Shown here: piece by piece, positions 46,498 through 55,628 of the stretch
Position numbering within the stretch: the first letter of the stretch is position 1
Layout of the letters: every line of letters begins with the position of its first letter
NCBI RefSeq assembly: GCF_021341665.1
Contig: NZ_JAJTTH010000004.1
Location: 590,635 to 654,634, forward strand
Length of the DNA: 64,000 bases
Direction of reading: 5' to 3'
Source of the DNA: Pseudomonas sp. Au-Pse12
GTDB lineage: Bacteria; Pseudomonadota; Gammaproteobacteria; Pseudomonadales; Pseudomonadaceae
Position numbers and translations under genes: made by a program
Notes under the pieces: model-generated
What the model saw: only the letters and a program-made list of their open reading frames with translations
Database searches by the model: none
What the model was told of the DNA's origin: nothing

Positions 46498-46755
46498 TTA
46501 CGCCTCCAGCCGCCACTGCAAGGCGTCCAGGGCATCGCAGCCGTCTTGCAGCAGGTGGGCGGCGTTGACGAAGTGGTTCAGGTCGCGTTCGTCGACGCCT
46601 TTGAGGCTCAGGCAGTTGAGGCTGTGCAGCAGGTCGCGCGAGGCCTTGATGCGTTGCACCGCGCCGCCGTGCAAGTCCGCTGCCGGGGCGTCGCGGTCGA
46701 GGTGGAACACTGGGGTAGGGGTGAGATTGCTGTGTAGCGGGATGAAATCAGACAT
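46498..46755 (-). CDS. Small hypothetical protein (DUF3077/DUF6124-like)
   Basis: An 85-residue acidic-helical protein: a disordered N-terminal third (residues 1-30) and a helical remainder with NCLSLKGVDERDLNHFVNAA. It resembles small pseudomonad proteins of the DUF3077/DUF6124 type, but this is from memory and uncertain. GGAGGT lies five bases before the ATG. It is transcribed from a TATAAT promoter with a 165-nt structured leader. It is convergent with the T6SS cassette and probably not part of it. Confidence 0.7.
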   Translation of the reverse strand: MSDFIPLHSNLTPTPVFHLDRDAPAADLHGGAVQRIKASRDLLHSLNCLSLKGVDERDLNHFVNAAHLLQDGCDALDALQWRLEA

Positions 46756-46919
46756 AGCGCACCTCCGTGTTTTTTGAGGAGCTACTACCTTTTGCGGCTA
46801 AACAAAGAGGGTGGCAGCTGCACGCGGGTTAGCCGACCAGAGGAATTCACGGAACCTCCGGCACACCCGAAGGTGTCCCGCGCACAGCCGCCATAGCAAA
46901 ATGCCAGGCAGCAAAAAGC
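46756..46919 (-). ncRNA. Structured 5' leader RNA with three-way junction
   Basis: Read as minus-strand RNA, arms 46877-46893 and 46812-46828 form a continuous 17-bp helix with three G-U wobbles; on the plus strand the same three positions would be A-C mismatches, so the structure belongs to the minus strand. Inside are a hairpin ACACC-UUCG-GGUGU (46863-46876) and a hairpin closed by GCCG/CGGC and GAGG/CCUC (46832-46862). Downstream, UUAGCCG (46795-46801) could pair with CGGCUAA (46829-46835), opening the second hairpin, and CUCC at 46778-46781 could mask the Shine-Dalgarno. This looks like a cis-regulatory RNA. Confidence 0.65.
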
Positions 46920-46925
46920 GCCGGC

Positions 46926-46955
46926 ATTATAGGCAAGCGCTTGTGCGTCCGTGAA
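46926..46955 (-). promoter_or_regulatory. Sigma-70 promoter of the small gene and its leader
   Basis: On the minus strand TTCACG (46950-46955), an 18-base spacer, and a perfect TATAAT (46926-46931). Transcription would begin near 46919, just upstream of the folded leader. Confidence 0.7.
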
Positions 46956-47174
46956 CAGGCTCGACCGGCTAAGATCGGCCGCCGATGCATCGGCGACCGG
47001 GCAACTATGCGGTTCCCCCTGCGCTGCAACAACCGCCAATGTGTTGCCATTACCTACAGCCGGCCTTCGACTCGATCATTACCCTCAGCGTAACGATCCA
47101 ACGCCGCGCTTGATTGATGCCCCCCGTTTTCACTCCTAAGGTTGTTGCCACGACAGCGAACCCGTGGAGTGAGC
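46956..47174 (+). other. Promoter region of the malonate operon
   Basis: 219 bases between the divergent small-gene promoter and mdcA. It must hold the mdc promoter and binding sites for the LysR-type regulator encoded at the operon's end. I see no consensus -35/-10 pair clear enough to report and no open frame of note. Confidence 0.6.
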
Positions 47175-48851
47175 ATGACAACAATAATTTCCCCCGACGC
47201 GCGCTGGTCGCGGCGGCGCAGCGAAAAGCAGCGCCGCCTCGAGCAGGTGCGGGCCCTCGCCGATGGCGTGGTGTTGCCGACCGACAAGATTGTCGCGGCG
47301 CTGGAGGCGCTGATCCTGTCCGGCGACCGGGTGGTGCTGGAGGGCAACAACCAGAAGCAGGCGGACTTTCTCTCCCGCTCCCTGGCCAAGGCCGACCCGG
47401 CCAAGCTGCATGACCTGCACATGATCATGCCCAGCGTCGGCCGCTCCGAGCACCTGGACCTGTTCGAGCGCGGCATCGCCCGCAAGCTGGACTTCTCCTT
47501 CGCCGGTACCCAGAGCCTGCGCATCAGCCAGTTGCTGGAAGACGGGCTGCTGGAAATCGGCGCCATCCACACCTACATCGAGCTCTATGCGCGGCTGGTG
47601 GTGGACCTGATCCCCAATGTGGTGCTGTCCGCCGGCTTCATGGCCGACCGCGCCGGCAACATCTACACCGGCCCCAGTACCGAGGACACCCCGGCGCTGA
47701 TCGAGCCGGCGGCTTTCAGCGACGGCATCGTGATCGTCCAGGTCAACCAGTTGGTGGACGACGTCAGCGAGCTGCCCCGGGTCGACATTCCCGCGTCCTG
47801 GGTGGATTTCGTGGTGGTGGCCGACAAGCCGTTCTACATCGAGCCGCTGTTCACCCGTGACCCGCGCCACATCAAGCCGGTGCACGTGCTGATGGCGATG
47901 ATGGCGATTCGCGGCATCTACGAAAAACACAACGTGCAGTCGCTGAACCACGGCATCGGTTTCAACACCGCGGCCATCGAGCTGATCCTGCCCACCTACG
48001 GCGAATCCCTGGGGCTCAAGGGCAAGATCTGCCGCAACTGGACCCTCAATCCCCACCCGACCCTGATCCCAGCCATCGAAAGCGGCTGGGTGGACAGCGT
48101 GCATTGCTTCGGCACCGAACTGGGCATGGAGAACTACATCGCCGCGCGCCCGGACGTGTTCTTCACCGGCCGCGACGGCTCGCTGCGTTCCAACCGGATG
48201 TTCTGCCAGCTGGCCGGGCAGTACGCGGTGGACCTGTTTATCGGCGCCACCTTGCAGGTGGATGGCGATGGGCATTCCTCCACCGTGACTCGCGGCCGCC
48301 TGGCCGGTTTCGGCGGTGCGCCGAACATGGGCCACGACCCGCGCGGGCGGCGCCACGGCACCCCGGCCTGGCTGGACATGCGCGTAGACCCGAGCGATGC
48401 CCCTCAGGCCATGTTGGAGCGCGGCAAGAAGCTGGTGGTGCAGATGGTGGAAACCTTCCAGGAAGGCGGCAAACCGACCTTCGTCGAGACCCTGGACGCG
48501 GTGGACGTGGCGCGCAAGAGCGGCATGCCCCTGGCGCCGATCATGATCTACGGCGACGACGTCACCCACCTGCTGACCGAGGAGGGCATCGCCTACCTGT
48601 ACAAGGCCCGTTCCCTGGAAGAACGCCAGGCGATGATCGCCGCCGTGGCCGGAGTCACCGTCATCGGCCTGCGGCACAACCCCAAGGACACCGCGCGCAT
48701 GCGCCGTGAAGGCCTGATCGCCTTGCCCGAAGACCTGGGCATCCGCCGCACCGACGCCAGCCGCGAGCTGCTGGCGGCGAAAAGCGTCGCCGATCTGGTG
48801 GAGTGGTCCGGTGGCTTGTACAACCCACCCGCCAAGTTCAGGAGCTGGTAA
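47175..48851 (+). CDS. mdcA: Malonate decarboxylase alpha subunit MdcA
   Basis: A 558-residue CoA-transferase-like subunit that exchanges acetyl for malonyl on the acyl carrier protein MdcC. It starts [21 protein letters not shown]; the central region [25 protein letters not shown] and [17 protein letters not shown] are typical of the family. The start at 47175 has GGAG upstream and gives the family length. It shares one base with the mdcB start (TAATG). First gene of mdcABCDEGH-madLM. Confidence 0.96.
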   Translation: MTTIISPDARWSRRRSEKQRRLEQVRALADGVVLPTDKIVAALEALILSGDRVVLEGNNQKQADFLSRSLAKADPAKLHDLHMIMPSVGRSEHLDLFERGIARKLDFSFAGTQSLRISQLLEDGLLEIGAIHTYIELYARLVVDLIPNVVLSAGFMADRAGNIYTGPSTEDTPALIEPAAFSDGIVIVQVNQLVDDVSELPRVDIPASWVDFVVVADKPFYIEPLFTRDPRHIKPVHVLMAMMAIRGIYEKHNVQSLNHGIGFNTAAIELILPTYGESLGLKGKICRNWTLNPHPTLIPAIESGWVDSVHCFGTELGMENYIAARPDVFFTGRDGSLRSNRMFCQLAGQYAVDLFIGATLQVDGDGHSSTVTRGRLAGFGGAPNMGHDPRGRRHGTPAWLDMRVDPSDAPQAMLERGKKLVVQMVETFQEGGKPTFVETLDAVDVARKSGMPLAPIMIYGDDVTHLLTEEGIAYLYKARSLEERQAMIAAVAGVTVIGLRHNPKDTARMRREGLIALPEDLGIRRTDASRELLAAKSVADLVEWSGGLYNPPAKFRSW

Positions 48852-49726
48852 TGCACGCACTCAACCTGCAATCACACCCCCTGAGCCTGGCCGAGCGCCT
48901 GGCGGACCTGGCGGTGGACGCGCTGATCGACGAGGCCGACCTGTCGCCCAAGCCGGCCCTGGTGGACCGCCGAGGCAATGGCGCCCACAGCGACCTGCAC
49001 CTGGGCCTGATGCACGCTTCGGCCCTGGCCCTGTGGCCGGCGTTCAAGGAAATGGCCGAGGCGGCGCTGGCGTTCGGCGCCGTCGGCCTGCCCCTGCGCG
49101 AAGCCCTGGGGCGCATCGGCCGCGAAGGCGAGCAGGCCATGCTCGCCACCACCGGCGGGGTGAATACCCATCGCGGGGCGATCTGGGCCCTGGGCCTGCT
49201 GGTGGCCGCGGCCGCGCTGGAGCCTCAAGCCACAGCGGCCGGCAGTGTCGCGCTGCGGGCCGCGCGCCTGGCCCTGCTGGAGGATCGTTATGCCCCACGG
49301 CCCCTGAGCCATGGCGCCCAGGTAGCCCTGCGCTACGGCGTGCACGGCGCCCGCGAAGAAGCCCAGCAAGGCTTTCCCGCCGTGTTGCAACGGGGGCTGC
49401 CGCAGCTCAAGCGCAGCCGCGCCCAGGGCCATGGCGAACAGAACGCCCGGCTCGATGCCTTGCTGGCGATCATGAGCCAACTGGCCGACACCTGCGTGCT
49501 CTACCGCGCCGGTGAACAGGGCCTGCACGCCATGCAGCAGGGCGCCCGGGCGGTGCTCGATGCCGGTGGCAGCGCCAGCCTCGCCGGGCGCCGCCGGCTG
49601 CACGAACTGGACCTGCAACTACTGACCTTGAATGCCTCGCCCGGCGGCGCCGCCGACTTGCTGGCGGCCAGCCTGCTGCTGGACCGGATCGAATCCGCCG
49701 ATGCCTTTCACCAGGGAGCGAACTGA
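48851..49726 (+). CDS. mdcB: Triphosphoribosyl-dephospho-CoA synthase MdcB
   Basis: A 291-residue CitG-family enzyme that builds the precursor of the MdcC prosthetic group from ATP and dephospho-Co[19 protein letters not shown] near the N-terminus, [15 protein letters not shown] with the HRG core, and [15 protein letters not shown] at the C-terminus are family motifs. Its start and stop each share a base with the neighbouring genes. Confidence 0.94.
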   Translation: MHALNLQSHPLSLAERLADLAVDALIDEADLSPKPALVDRRGNGAHSDLHLGLMHASALALWPAFKEMAEAALAFGAVGLPLREALGRIGREGEQAMLATTGGVNTHRGAIWALGLLVAAAALEPQATAAGSVALRAARLALLEDRYAPRPLSHGAQVALRYGVHGAREEAQQGFPAVLQRGLPQLKRSRAQGHGEQNARLDALLAIMSQLADTCVLYRAGEQGLHAMQQGARAVLDAGGSASLAGRRRLHELDLQLLTLNASPGGAADLLAASLLLDRIESADAFHQGAN

Positions 49727-50025
49727 TGGAAACCTTGTCCTTTGAATTCCCCGCCGGCCAGCCCGGCCGTGGCCGCGCCCTGGTGGGCTGTGTCGGCTCC
49801 GGCGACCTGGAAGTGCTGCTGGAGCCGGGGCAGCCCGGCAAGCTGACGATCCAGGTGCAGACCTCGGTGAATGGCAGCGCCTCGCGCTGGCAGCACCTGT
49901 TCGAGCGCATGTTCGACGGCCAGACACCGCCGGCGCTGCTGATCGACATCCATGATTTCGGTGCCACCCCCGGGGTGGTGCGCTTGCGCCTGGAACAGGG
50001 CTTCGAGGAGATCGGCCATGACTGA
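49726..50025 (+). CDS. mdcC: Malonate decarboxylase acyl carrier protein MdcC
   Basis: A 99-residue delta subunit that carries the 2'-(5''-phosphoribosyl)-3'-dephospho-CoA group on a serine. Ser25 in GCVGSGDLEVLLEP is at the position of the modified serine of the family. The stop lies inside the first codons of mdcD with an eight-base overlap, and the start shares one base with mdcB (TGATG). Confidence 0.94.
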   Translation: METLSFEFPAGQPGRGRALVGCVGSGDLEVLLEPGQPGKLTIQVQTSVNGSASRWQHLFERMFDGQTPPALLIDIHDFGATPGVVRLRLEQGFEEIGHD

Positions 50026-50869
50026 CAGCGCACATCTGTTGAACAAGCACAGCTTCGTTGAACTGGGCGCCCGGCAGCGCGCTCGGGCCTTGCTGGACGC
50101 CGGCAGTTTTCGCGAGCTGCTGGACCCGTTCCAACGGGTCATGTCGCCCTGGCTGGCGCGCCAGGGCGTGGTGCCCCAGGCCGATGATGGGGTGGTGATC
50201 GCCAAGGGCAGCATCGACGGCCGGCCGGTGGTGGTGGCCGTCATCGAAGGCGCCTTCCAGGGCGGCAGCCTGGGTGAAGTGGGCGGGGCGAAGATCGCCG
50301 GTGCCCTGGAACTGGCCGCCGAGGACAACCGCAACGGCATCCCGACCCGGGCCGTGCTGCTGCTGGAAACCGGTGGCGTGCGCTTGCAGGAAGCCAACCT
50401 CGGGCTGGCGGCGATTGCCGACATTCATGCGGCGATTGTCGACCTGCGCCAGTACCAGCCGGTGATCGGCGTGGTGGCCGGCAGCGTCGGCTGCTTTGGC
50501 GGCATGTCGATTGCCGCCGGGTTGTGCAGTTATCTGCTGGTCACCCAGGAAGCGCGCCTGGGGCTCAACGGCCCGCAGGTGATCGAACAGGAAGCCGGGC
50601 TTGAGGAATACGACTCGCGGGACCGACCGTTCATCTGGAGCCTGACCGGCGGCGAGCAGCGTTTCGCCAGCGGCCTGGTGGACCGTTATGTGGCCGACAA
50701 CGTGGCGCAGATCCAGGCCCAGGTCCGCGAGCTGCTGGCCCTCGGCTTGCCGCAACGGCAACGCAGCCGCGAGGCCGAACACTACCTGCAACGTCTGGCC
50801 CGTCTGGACACCACGCCACAAATCGATGCCGCGACGGTTCGCGATCTGTATCAAGGAGACCGCTCATGA
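50018..50869 (+). CDS. mdcD: Malonate decarboxylase beta subunit MdcD
   Basis: A 283-residue crotonase-fold carboxyltransferase-type subunit. With MdcE it decarboxylates malonyl-ACP to acetyl-ACP. Visible are [39 protein letters not shown] and VAGSVGCFGGMSIAAGLCSY with oxyanion-hole glycines. ATG 50018 is chosen from the overlap with mdcC; a frame open to 49952 overlaps it too far. It overlaps mdcE by four bases. Confidence 0.95.
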   Translation: MTDSAHLLNKHSFVELGARQRARALLDAGSFRELLDPFQRVMSPWLARQGVVPQADDGVVIAKGSIDGRPVVVAVIEGAFQGGSLGEVGGAKIAGALELAAEDNRNGIPTRAVLLLETGGVRLQEANLGLAAIADIHAAIVDLRQYQPVIGVVAGSVGCFGGMSIAAGLCSYLLVTQEARLGLNGPQVIEQEAGLEEYDSRDRPFIWSLTGGEQRFASGLVDRYVADNVAQIQAQVRELLALGLPQRQRSREAEHYLQRLARLDTTPQIDAATVRDLYQGDRS

Positions 50870-51669
50870 GTGCTTGTTCGTTGCGGGGCCTGAACTGGTT
50901 CAACGCCCTGAGTGAAGGTGCCACGCCGGTGGCCGGCCTGCCGCCGTCGCTGCGGGTGGCCGATGGCGAACTGGCGGGGCAGCCAGTGCGTTTTATCGCC
51001 GTGGTGGCTGACCCGGAGAATCGTTTTCCCCGTGCCCGCCAGGGTGAAGTCGGCCTGCTGGAAGGCTGGGGCCTGGCCAAGGCCGTGGATGAGTTGATCG
51101 ACACTGACCGCGACCAGCCCCACAAGCGGGCGCTGGTCGCCATTGTCGATGTGCCGAGCCAGGCCTATGGCCGGCGTGAAGAGGCCCTGGGCATTCATCA
51201 GGCCCTGGCCGCCGCCGCCGACAGCTATGCCCGGGCGCGCCTGGCCGGGCACCCGGTGATTGCCCTGCTGGTGGGCAAGGCCATGTCCGGGGCCTTTCTG
51301 GCCCACGGGTATCAGGCCAACCGCCTGATCGCCCTGCGCGACCCGGGGGTGATGGTGCACGCCATGGGCAAGGCCTCGGCGGCGCGGGTCACCCTGCGCA
51401 GCGTCGAGGAGCTGGAAGCCTTGGCCGCCAGCGTGCCGCCCATGGCCTATGACATCGACAGCTACGCCGGCCTGGGCCTGCTCTGGGAAACCCTGTCGGT
51501 GCGGCAGGTCGAACAGCCCACGGCCGAGGATCGGGTCGCGGTCGAGGAATGCCTGCTGGCGGCCATCGCCGATGTACGGGCCACGAGCGTCGACCTGATC
51601 GGCCGGCTGGGGGCGGCGAACCGGGCGGCGTCGAGCCGGGTCCGCCAATTGCTGCGGGAACAATGGTGA
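50866..51669 (+). CDS. mdcE: Malonate decarboxylase gamma subunit MdcE
   Basis: A 267-residue partner of MdcD in the decarboxylase complex, also of the crotonase/carboxyltransferase fold. It begins MSACSLRGLNWFNALSEG and holds VAIVDVPSQAYGRREEALGI and ALLVGKAMSGAFLAHGYQANR. It overlaps mdcD by four bases and mdcG by seven, in keeping with a tightly coupled complex. Confidence 0.95.
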   Translation: MSACSLRGLNWFNALSEGATPVAGLPPSLRVADGELAGQPVRFIAVVADPENRFPRARQGEVGLLEGWGLAKAVDELIDTDRDQPHKRALVAIVDVPSQAYGRREEALGIHQALAAAADSYARARLAGHPVIALLVGKAMSGAFLAHGYQANRLIALRDPGVMVHAMGKASAARVTLRSVEELEALAASVPPMAYDIDSYAGLGLLWETLSVRQVEQPTAEDRVAVEECLLAAIADVRATSVDLIGRLGAANRAASSRVRQLLREQW

Positions 51670-52292
51670 ACGGCCTCGGCCCCTGGCTGCCCCACGACCT
51701 GCTGTGGGGCATGACCCCGGCGCAGTTGGCCGCCGACGCGCCGGATTGGGCCTTTGCCGTGCTGGAGGCGGGGCAACCGGTGGTGGTGCGGCGGGCGCTG
51801 ACGGCGCCGGGGCAGATCGCGGTCGGCCTGCGCGGTAGCAGGCGCGAGCAACGCTATCCGGCGTTGCTGGCGCTGGAGTCGGTGCAGCGTGGGGTGCGTC
51901 CCGAAGCGTTGTGTCATGTGCGCGGCTCGCGCTCATTGCCGGCGCTTCAGGCGTTGCAGCAACTGCGCGGCGAGCTGGATGCCCTGGGCCTGGTCTGGGG
52001 CGTCAGCGGCAGTGCCGGTTTCGAGCTGGCCTCTGGGGTGGCTGCGCTGCATCAGCACAGTGACCTGGACCTGATCCTGCGCACGCCGGAACCCTTTTCC
52101 CGGGCTCAGGCCCGGGAACTGCTGGCCCTGCTGGAGCACGCCGAGTGCCCGGTGGACCTGCAACTGCAGGTTCCGGCCGGGGCCGTGGCGCTGCGTGAAT
52201 GGGCGGGAGCGGCGCCTCGGGTGCTGCTCAAGAGTGCCGAGGGCGCGCGCTTGGTCAGCGACCCTTGGTGCCCTCTGGAGCAGGTGGCATGA
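51663..52292 (+). CDS. mdcG: Phosphoribosyl-dephospho-CoA transferase MdcG
   Basis: A 209-residue nucleotidyltransferase-fold enzyme that attaches the prosthetic group to apo-MdcC. The catalytic pattern GSAGFELASG followed by HSDLDLIL (GS...DxD) is visible near residues 115-140. The ATG at 51663 overlaps the mdcE end; the stop overlaps mdcH by four bases. Confidence 0.93.
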   Translation: MVNGLGPWLPHDLLWGMTPAQLAADAPDWAFAVLEAGQPVVVRRALTAPGQIAVGLRGSRREQRYPALLALESVQRGVRPEALCHVRGSRSLPALQALQQLRGELDALGLVWGVSGSAGFELASGVAALHQHSDLDLILRTPEPFSRAQARELLALLEHAECPVDLQLQVPAGAVALREWAGAAPRVLLKSAEGARLVSDPWCPLEQVA

Positions 52293-53224
52293 GCAGCCTG
52301 TTGGTGTTTCCGGGCCAGGGCGCGCAGCAGCCGGGGATGCTCCAGCGTCTGTCGCCAAGCCCGGAAACCCGGGCCTGCCTGCAGGAAGCCAGCGAGGTCC
52401 TGGGGGAAGACGTACTGAGGCTGGATTCGCCCCAGGCCCTGGCCAGCACCCGGGCGGTGCAGCTGTGCCTGCTGATCGCCGGCGTGGCCAGTGCCCGGAC
52501 CCTGCTGCAAGCGCCGCTCCGGGCGGACTATGTGGCGGGCCTGTCCATCGGTGCCTATCCGGCGGCGGTGGTGGCCGGGGCCCTGGGCTTTGCCGATGCC
52601 TTGCGCCTGGTGAGCCTGCGCGGCGAGCTGATGCAGCAGGCGTATCCACAGGGCTATGGCATGACCGCCCTGATCGGCCTGGACCTGGCGACGGTGGAAG
52701 GGCTGCTGGCTCAGGTTCACAGCCCGCAGACGCCGGTGTACCTGGCCAATATCAACGCCGACAGCCAGGTGGTGATCGCCGGCAGCGATGCGGCGATGCA
52801 GGCGGTGGCCGAGCTGGCTCGGGGTTGCGGAGTCGGCGTGGCCAAGCGTCTGGCGGTCAGCGTGCCGTCCCATTGCCCACTGCTGGAGCAACCGGCCCAG
52901 ACCCTGGCCGCGGCCTTTGCCGAGGTGCCCTTGCAGATGCCCGTGCTGGGTTACCTCAGTGGCAGCCGGGCGCGGCCGCTGCGCACGCTGGAGCAGCTGC
53001 GCGACGACCTGGCGTTCAACATGTGCCGGGTGGTGGACTGGCGCGGCACCGTGCAAAGCGCCTACGAGCGCGGGGTACGCCTGCAGATCGAATTGCCTCC
53101 CGGCGCGGTACTGACCGGGCTGGCCCGCCGGGTGTTTGCCCAAGGGACGGTGATCGCTTTCGACGGCGCGCGCCTGGACACCCTGCAAGCCCTGTTGAGT
53201 GAGGAGGGAAGCCGCGACCGATAG
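52289..53224 (+). CDS. mdcH: Malonyl-CoA:ACP transferase MdcH (epsilon subunit)
   Basis: A 311-residue acyltransferase of the FabD type that primes MdcC with a malonyl group. The N-terminal FPGQGAQQPGML, the nucleophile motif GLSIGAYPA and the catalytic histidine in VPSHCPLLE are all seen. The start at 52289 is fixed by the four-base overlap with mdcG and the family N-terminus. Confidence 0.95.
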   Translation: MSSLLVFPGQGAQQPGMLQRLSPSPETRACLQEASEVLGEDVLRLDSPQALASTRAVQLCLLIAGVASARTLLQAPLRADYVAGLSIGAYPAAVVAGALGFADALRLVSLRGELMQQAYPQGYGMTALIGLDLATVEGLLAQVHSPQTPVYLANINADSQVVIAGSDAAMQAVAELARGCGVGVAKRLAVSVPSHCPLLEQPAQTLAAAFAEVPLQMPVLGYLSGSRARPLRTLEQLRDDLAFNMCRVVDWRGTVQSAYERGVRLQIELPPGAVLTGLARRVFAQGTVIAFDGARLDTLQALLSEEGSRDR

Positions 53225-53291
53225 AGCACCGACTCAGGCTGACGAAGCACAAGAACAACAACTTCGACGATGCACTTTGAGGACAACAACA

Positions 53292-53708
53292 ATGATTATC
53301 TACGGTGTGGCACTGCTGGCGATCTGTACCCTGGCAGGGGTGATTGTCGGCGACATGCTTGGCGCGTTGCTGGGTGTGAAGTCCAATGTCGGCGGGGTCG
53401 GCATCGCCATGATCCTGCTGATCTGCGCCCGTTTGTGGATGCACAGGCACGGCGGCATGACCAAGGATTGCGAGATGGGCGTCGGCTTCTGGGGCGCCAT
53501 GTACATTCCGGTGGTGGTGGCCATGGCTGCCCAGCAGAACGTGGTGACCGCGTTGCATGGCGGCCCGGTGGCGGTGCTGGCGGCCATAGGTTCGGTGGTG
53601 CTTTGCGGGTGCACCATTGCCCTGATCAGCCGGACTCACAAGGGCGAGCCCTTGCCCGCCGAGCCGCTGGAGCCGGGTGTGAACGCCGCACCGGCAGGAG
53701 GGCGCTGA
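53292..53708 (+). CDS. madL: Malonate transporter subunit MadL
   Basis: A 138-residue protein with about four membrane helices (for example IIYGVALLAICTLAGVIVGD at the N-terminus). MadL and MadM together take up malonate with sodium or protons. GAGGA lies ten bases before the ATG at 53292. It follows mdcH by 67 bases and is two bases from madM. Confidence 0.93.
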   Translation: MIIYGVALLAICTLAGVIVGDMLGALLGVKSNVGGVGIAMILLICARLWMHRHGGMTKDCEMGVGFWGAMYIPVVVAMAAQQNVVTALHGGPVAVLAAIGSVVLCGCTIALISRTHKGEPLPAEPLEPGVNAAPAGGR

Positions 53709-53709
53709 G

Positions 53710-54474
53710 ATGTGGGATTTGATCGAGAAAGGCCTGGAACACAACGGTCTGGTGACTGCCTTCGCTTTCGTCGGGGTGATCATGTGGATTTCAGTGCTGC
53801 TGTCCAAGCGCCTGACGTTTGGCCGCATTCACGGTTCGGCGATCGCCATTGTCATCGGCCTGGTGCTGGCCTGGGTCGGCGGCACCTTGACCGGTGGGCA
53901 GAAGGGCCTGGCGGACCTGGCGCTGTTTTCCGGCATCGGCCTGATGGGAGGGGCCATGCTGCGGGACTTCGCCATCGTCGCCACGGCCTTTGAAGTGCAG
54001 GCCACCGAGGCCCGCAAGGCCGGGATGATCGGCGCGGTGGCGCTGCTGCTGGGCACGGTACTGCCGTTCATTGTCGGCGCGAGCATTGCCTGGGCCTTTG
54101 GCTATCGCGATGCGGTGAGCATGACCACCATTGGCGCCGGTGCGGTGACCTACATCGTCGGCCCGGTGACCGGGGCGGCCATTGGTGCCAGTTCCGACGT
54201 GGTGGCCCTGTCAATTGCCACGGGGCTGATCAAGGCGATCCTGGTGATGGTGGGCACGCCCATGGCGGCGCGCTGGATGGGCCTGGACAACCCGCGCTCG
54301 GCGATGGTTTTCGGTGGTCTGGCCGGAACGGTGAGCGGCGTGACGGCGGGCCTGGCAGCCACCGACCGGCGGCTGGTGCCTTACGGCGCCCTGACCGCCA
54401 CCTTCCACACCGGCCTGGGCTGCCTGCTGGGGCCGTCGCTGCTGTTTTTCATCGTCCGCGGCCTGGTGGGCTAA
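53710..54474 (+). CDS. madM: Malonate transporter subunit MadM
   Basis: A 254-residue hydrophobic protein with about eight membrane helices, starting MWDLIEKGLEHNGLVTAFAF. GGTLTGGQKGLADLALFSG and GAGAVTYIVGPVTGAAIGASSD are characteristic loops. It is the last plus-strand gene of the malonate operon and ends next to two REP-like hairpins and the convergent regulator gene. Confidence 0.94.
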   Translation: MWDLIEKGLEHNGLVTAFAFVGVIMWISVLLSKRLTFGRIHGSAIAIVIGLVLAWVGGTLTGGQKGLADLALFSGIGLMGGAMLRDFAIVATAFEVQATEARKAGMIGAVALLLGTVLPFIVGASIAWAFGYRDAVSMTTIGAGAVTYIVGPVTGAAIGASSDVVALSIATGLIKAILVMVGTPMAARWMGLDNPRSAMVFGGLAGTVSGVTAGLAATDRRLVPYGALTATFHTGLGCLLGPSLLFFIVRGLVG

Positions 54475-54487
54475 CCCCCGGCAGGAG

Positions 54488-54540
54488 GCGGCTTGCCGGC
54501 GAAGAGCCCCTTCTCGGATGCCTACGCTGGCAAGCCAGCT
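54488..54540. repeat. Two REP-type hairpins after madM
   Basis: GGCGGCTTGCCGGC near 54488-54500 and GCTGGC-AA-GCCAGC at 54526-54539 with CCTAC/CTCCTAC flanks. The pair sits between the convergent madM and mdcR genes. Confidence 0.8.
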
Positions 54541-54553
54541 CCTACGCGGGGGC

Positions 54554-55474
54554 TCAGGACGCGCCCTGGCGGTTGGCGTACATCCGGCACTCGGCCAGCA
54601 GCGCCAGGAGGTTCGGGTCGCGCTCCTTGGCCTTGAGAAACACCACGCCGATATGTTGCTGCAGGCGGTAGCGCGCCTGCAGCGGTATCAGTTTCACGCG
54701 GTTTTCATACACCGCTGCGATCCTTCCTGGCAGCAACGCATAACCGACCCCGGAACTGACCATGCTCAGCAGGGTGAAGATGTCGTTGACCTGCATCGCC
54801 ACCTTCGGTTCGAACCCCGCCTGCTTGAACACCCGCACCCCGTCCTGATGGGTGGCGAACCCCTGGGTCAGGGTGATGAAGGTGGCGTCGCGCACGTCGG
54901 CCAGGTCGACTTCGCGCTGCTGGGCGAAGGGTGAATCGGCCGGGGTGGCGAGGAAGATATCGTCGGAAAACAGCGGCAATTGCTCGCAGTCCGGGTCGTT
55001 GACGCTGTCGTCCAGGGAAATCAGGATGGCGTCCACTTCCATGTTCTTGAGCTTGTACAGCAGGTCGATGTTGGAGCCCAGGATCAGGTCGATATTCAGC
55101 TCGCTGCGGCGCAGCTTCAGGCCCATGATCAGTTGCGGCACGGTTTTCACCGTCAGCGAGTAAAGCGCGCCGAGCTTGAAGCGTTCTGCAGAGAAGCCCG
55201 CCGCTTCACGGGTCAGGCGCACGCTCTCGACCACGTCTTGCACCAGCTTCTGCGCGCGTTCTTCCAGCACGAAGGCGCTTTCCAGCGGCGTCAGGTTGCG
55301 CCCTTCGTGCTTGAACAGCGGGCAGCGCAGGGCGTTTTCCAGGGAATGGATGGCCCGGTGCACGCTGACATTGCTGGTCTGCAACTCGGCGGCGGCGCGG
55401 GCCAGGTTGCCGGTGCGCATGAAGGCCAGAAACACTTCGAGCTTTTTCAGGGTCAACTCTTCGTCGATGAGCAT
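54554..55474 (-). CDS. mdcR: LysR-type regulator of the malonate operon MdcR
   Basis: A 306-residue LysR regulator. The winged helix-turn-helix covers residues 8-65 (LKKLEVFLAFMRTGNLARAA, VSVHRAIHSLENAL), and a substrate-binding-fold effector domain follows. It is convergent with madM, the usual location of mdcR in Pseudomonas. By analogy it activates mdcA transcription in the presence of malonate; the binding site should be in 46956-47174. Confidence 0.9.
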   Translation of the reverse strand: MLIDEELTLKKLEVFLAFMRTGNLARAAAELQTSNVSVHRAIHSLENALRCPLFKHEGRNLTPLESAFVLEERAQKLVQDVVESVRLTREAAGFSAERFKLGALYSLTVKTVPQLIMGLKLRRSELNIDLILGSNIDLLYKLKNMEVDAILISLDDSVNDPDCEQLPLFSDDIFLATPADSPFAQQREVDLADVRDATFITLTQGFATHQDGVRVFKQAGFEPKVAMQVNDIFTLLSMVSSGVGYALLPGRIAAVYENRVKLIPLQARYRLQQHIGVVFLKAKERDPNLLALLAECRMYANRQGAS

Positions 55475-55628
55475 GGTCTGGCCTCGGCTGATGAGGGGCT
55501 GATGATGCCCGATGAGTCCGAAAGTGGCCGCTGGTTTTTTATCCGCCGAGCCCCCATTGAGCTATTGCGCTTTCAAACTGCAGGCCTGAGCCTTGCGTGT
55601 TTTTTCATGTTTCAAGGGTGAGTGACCG

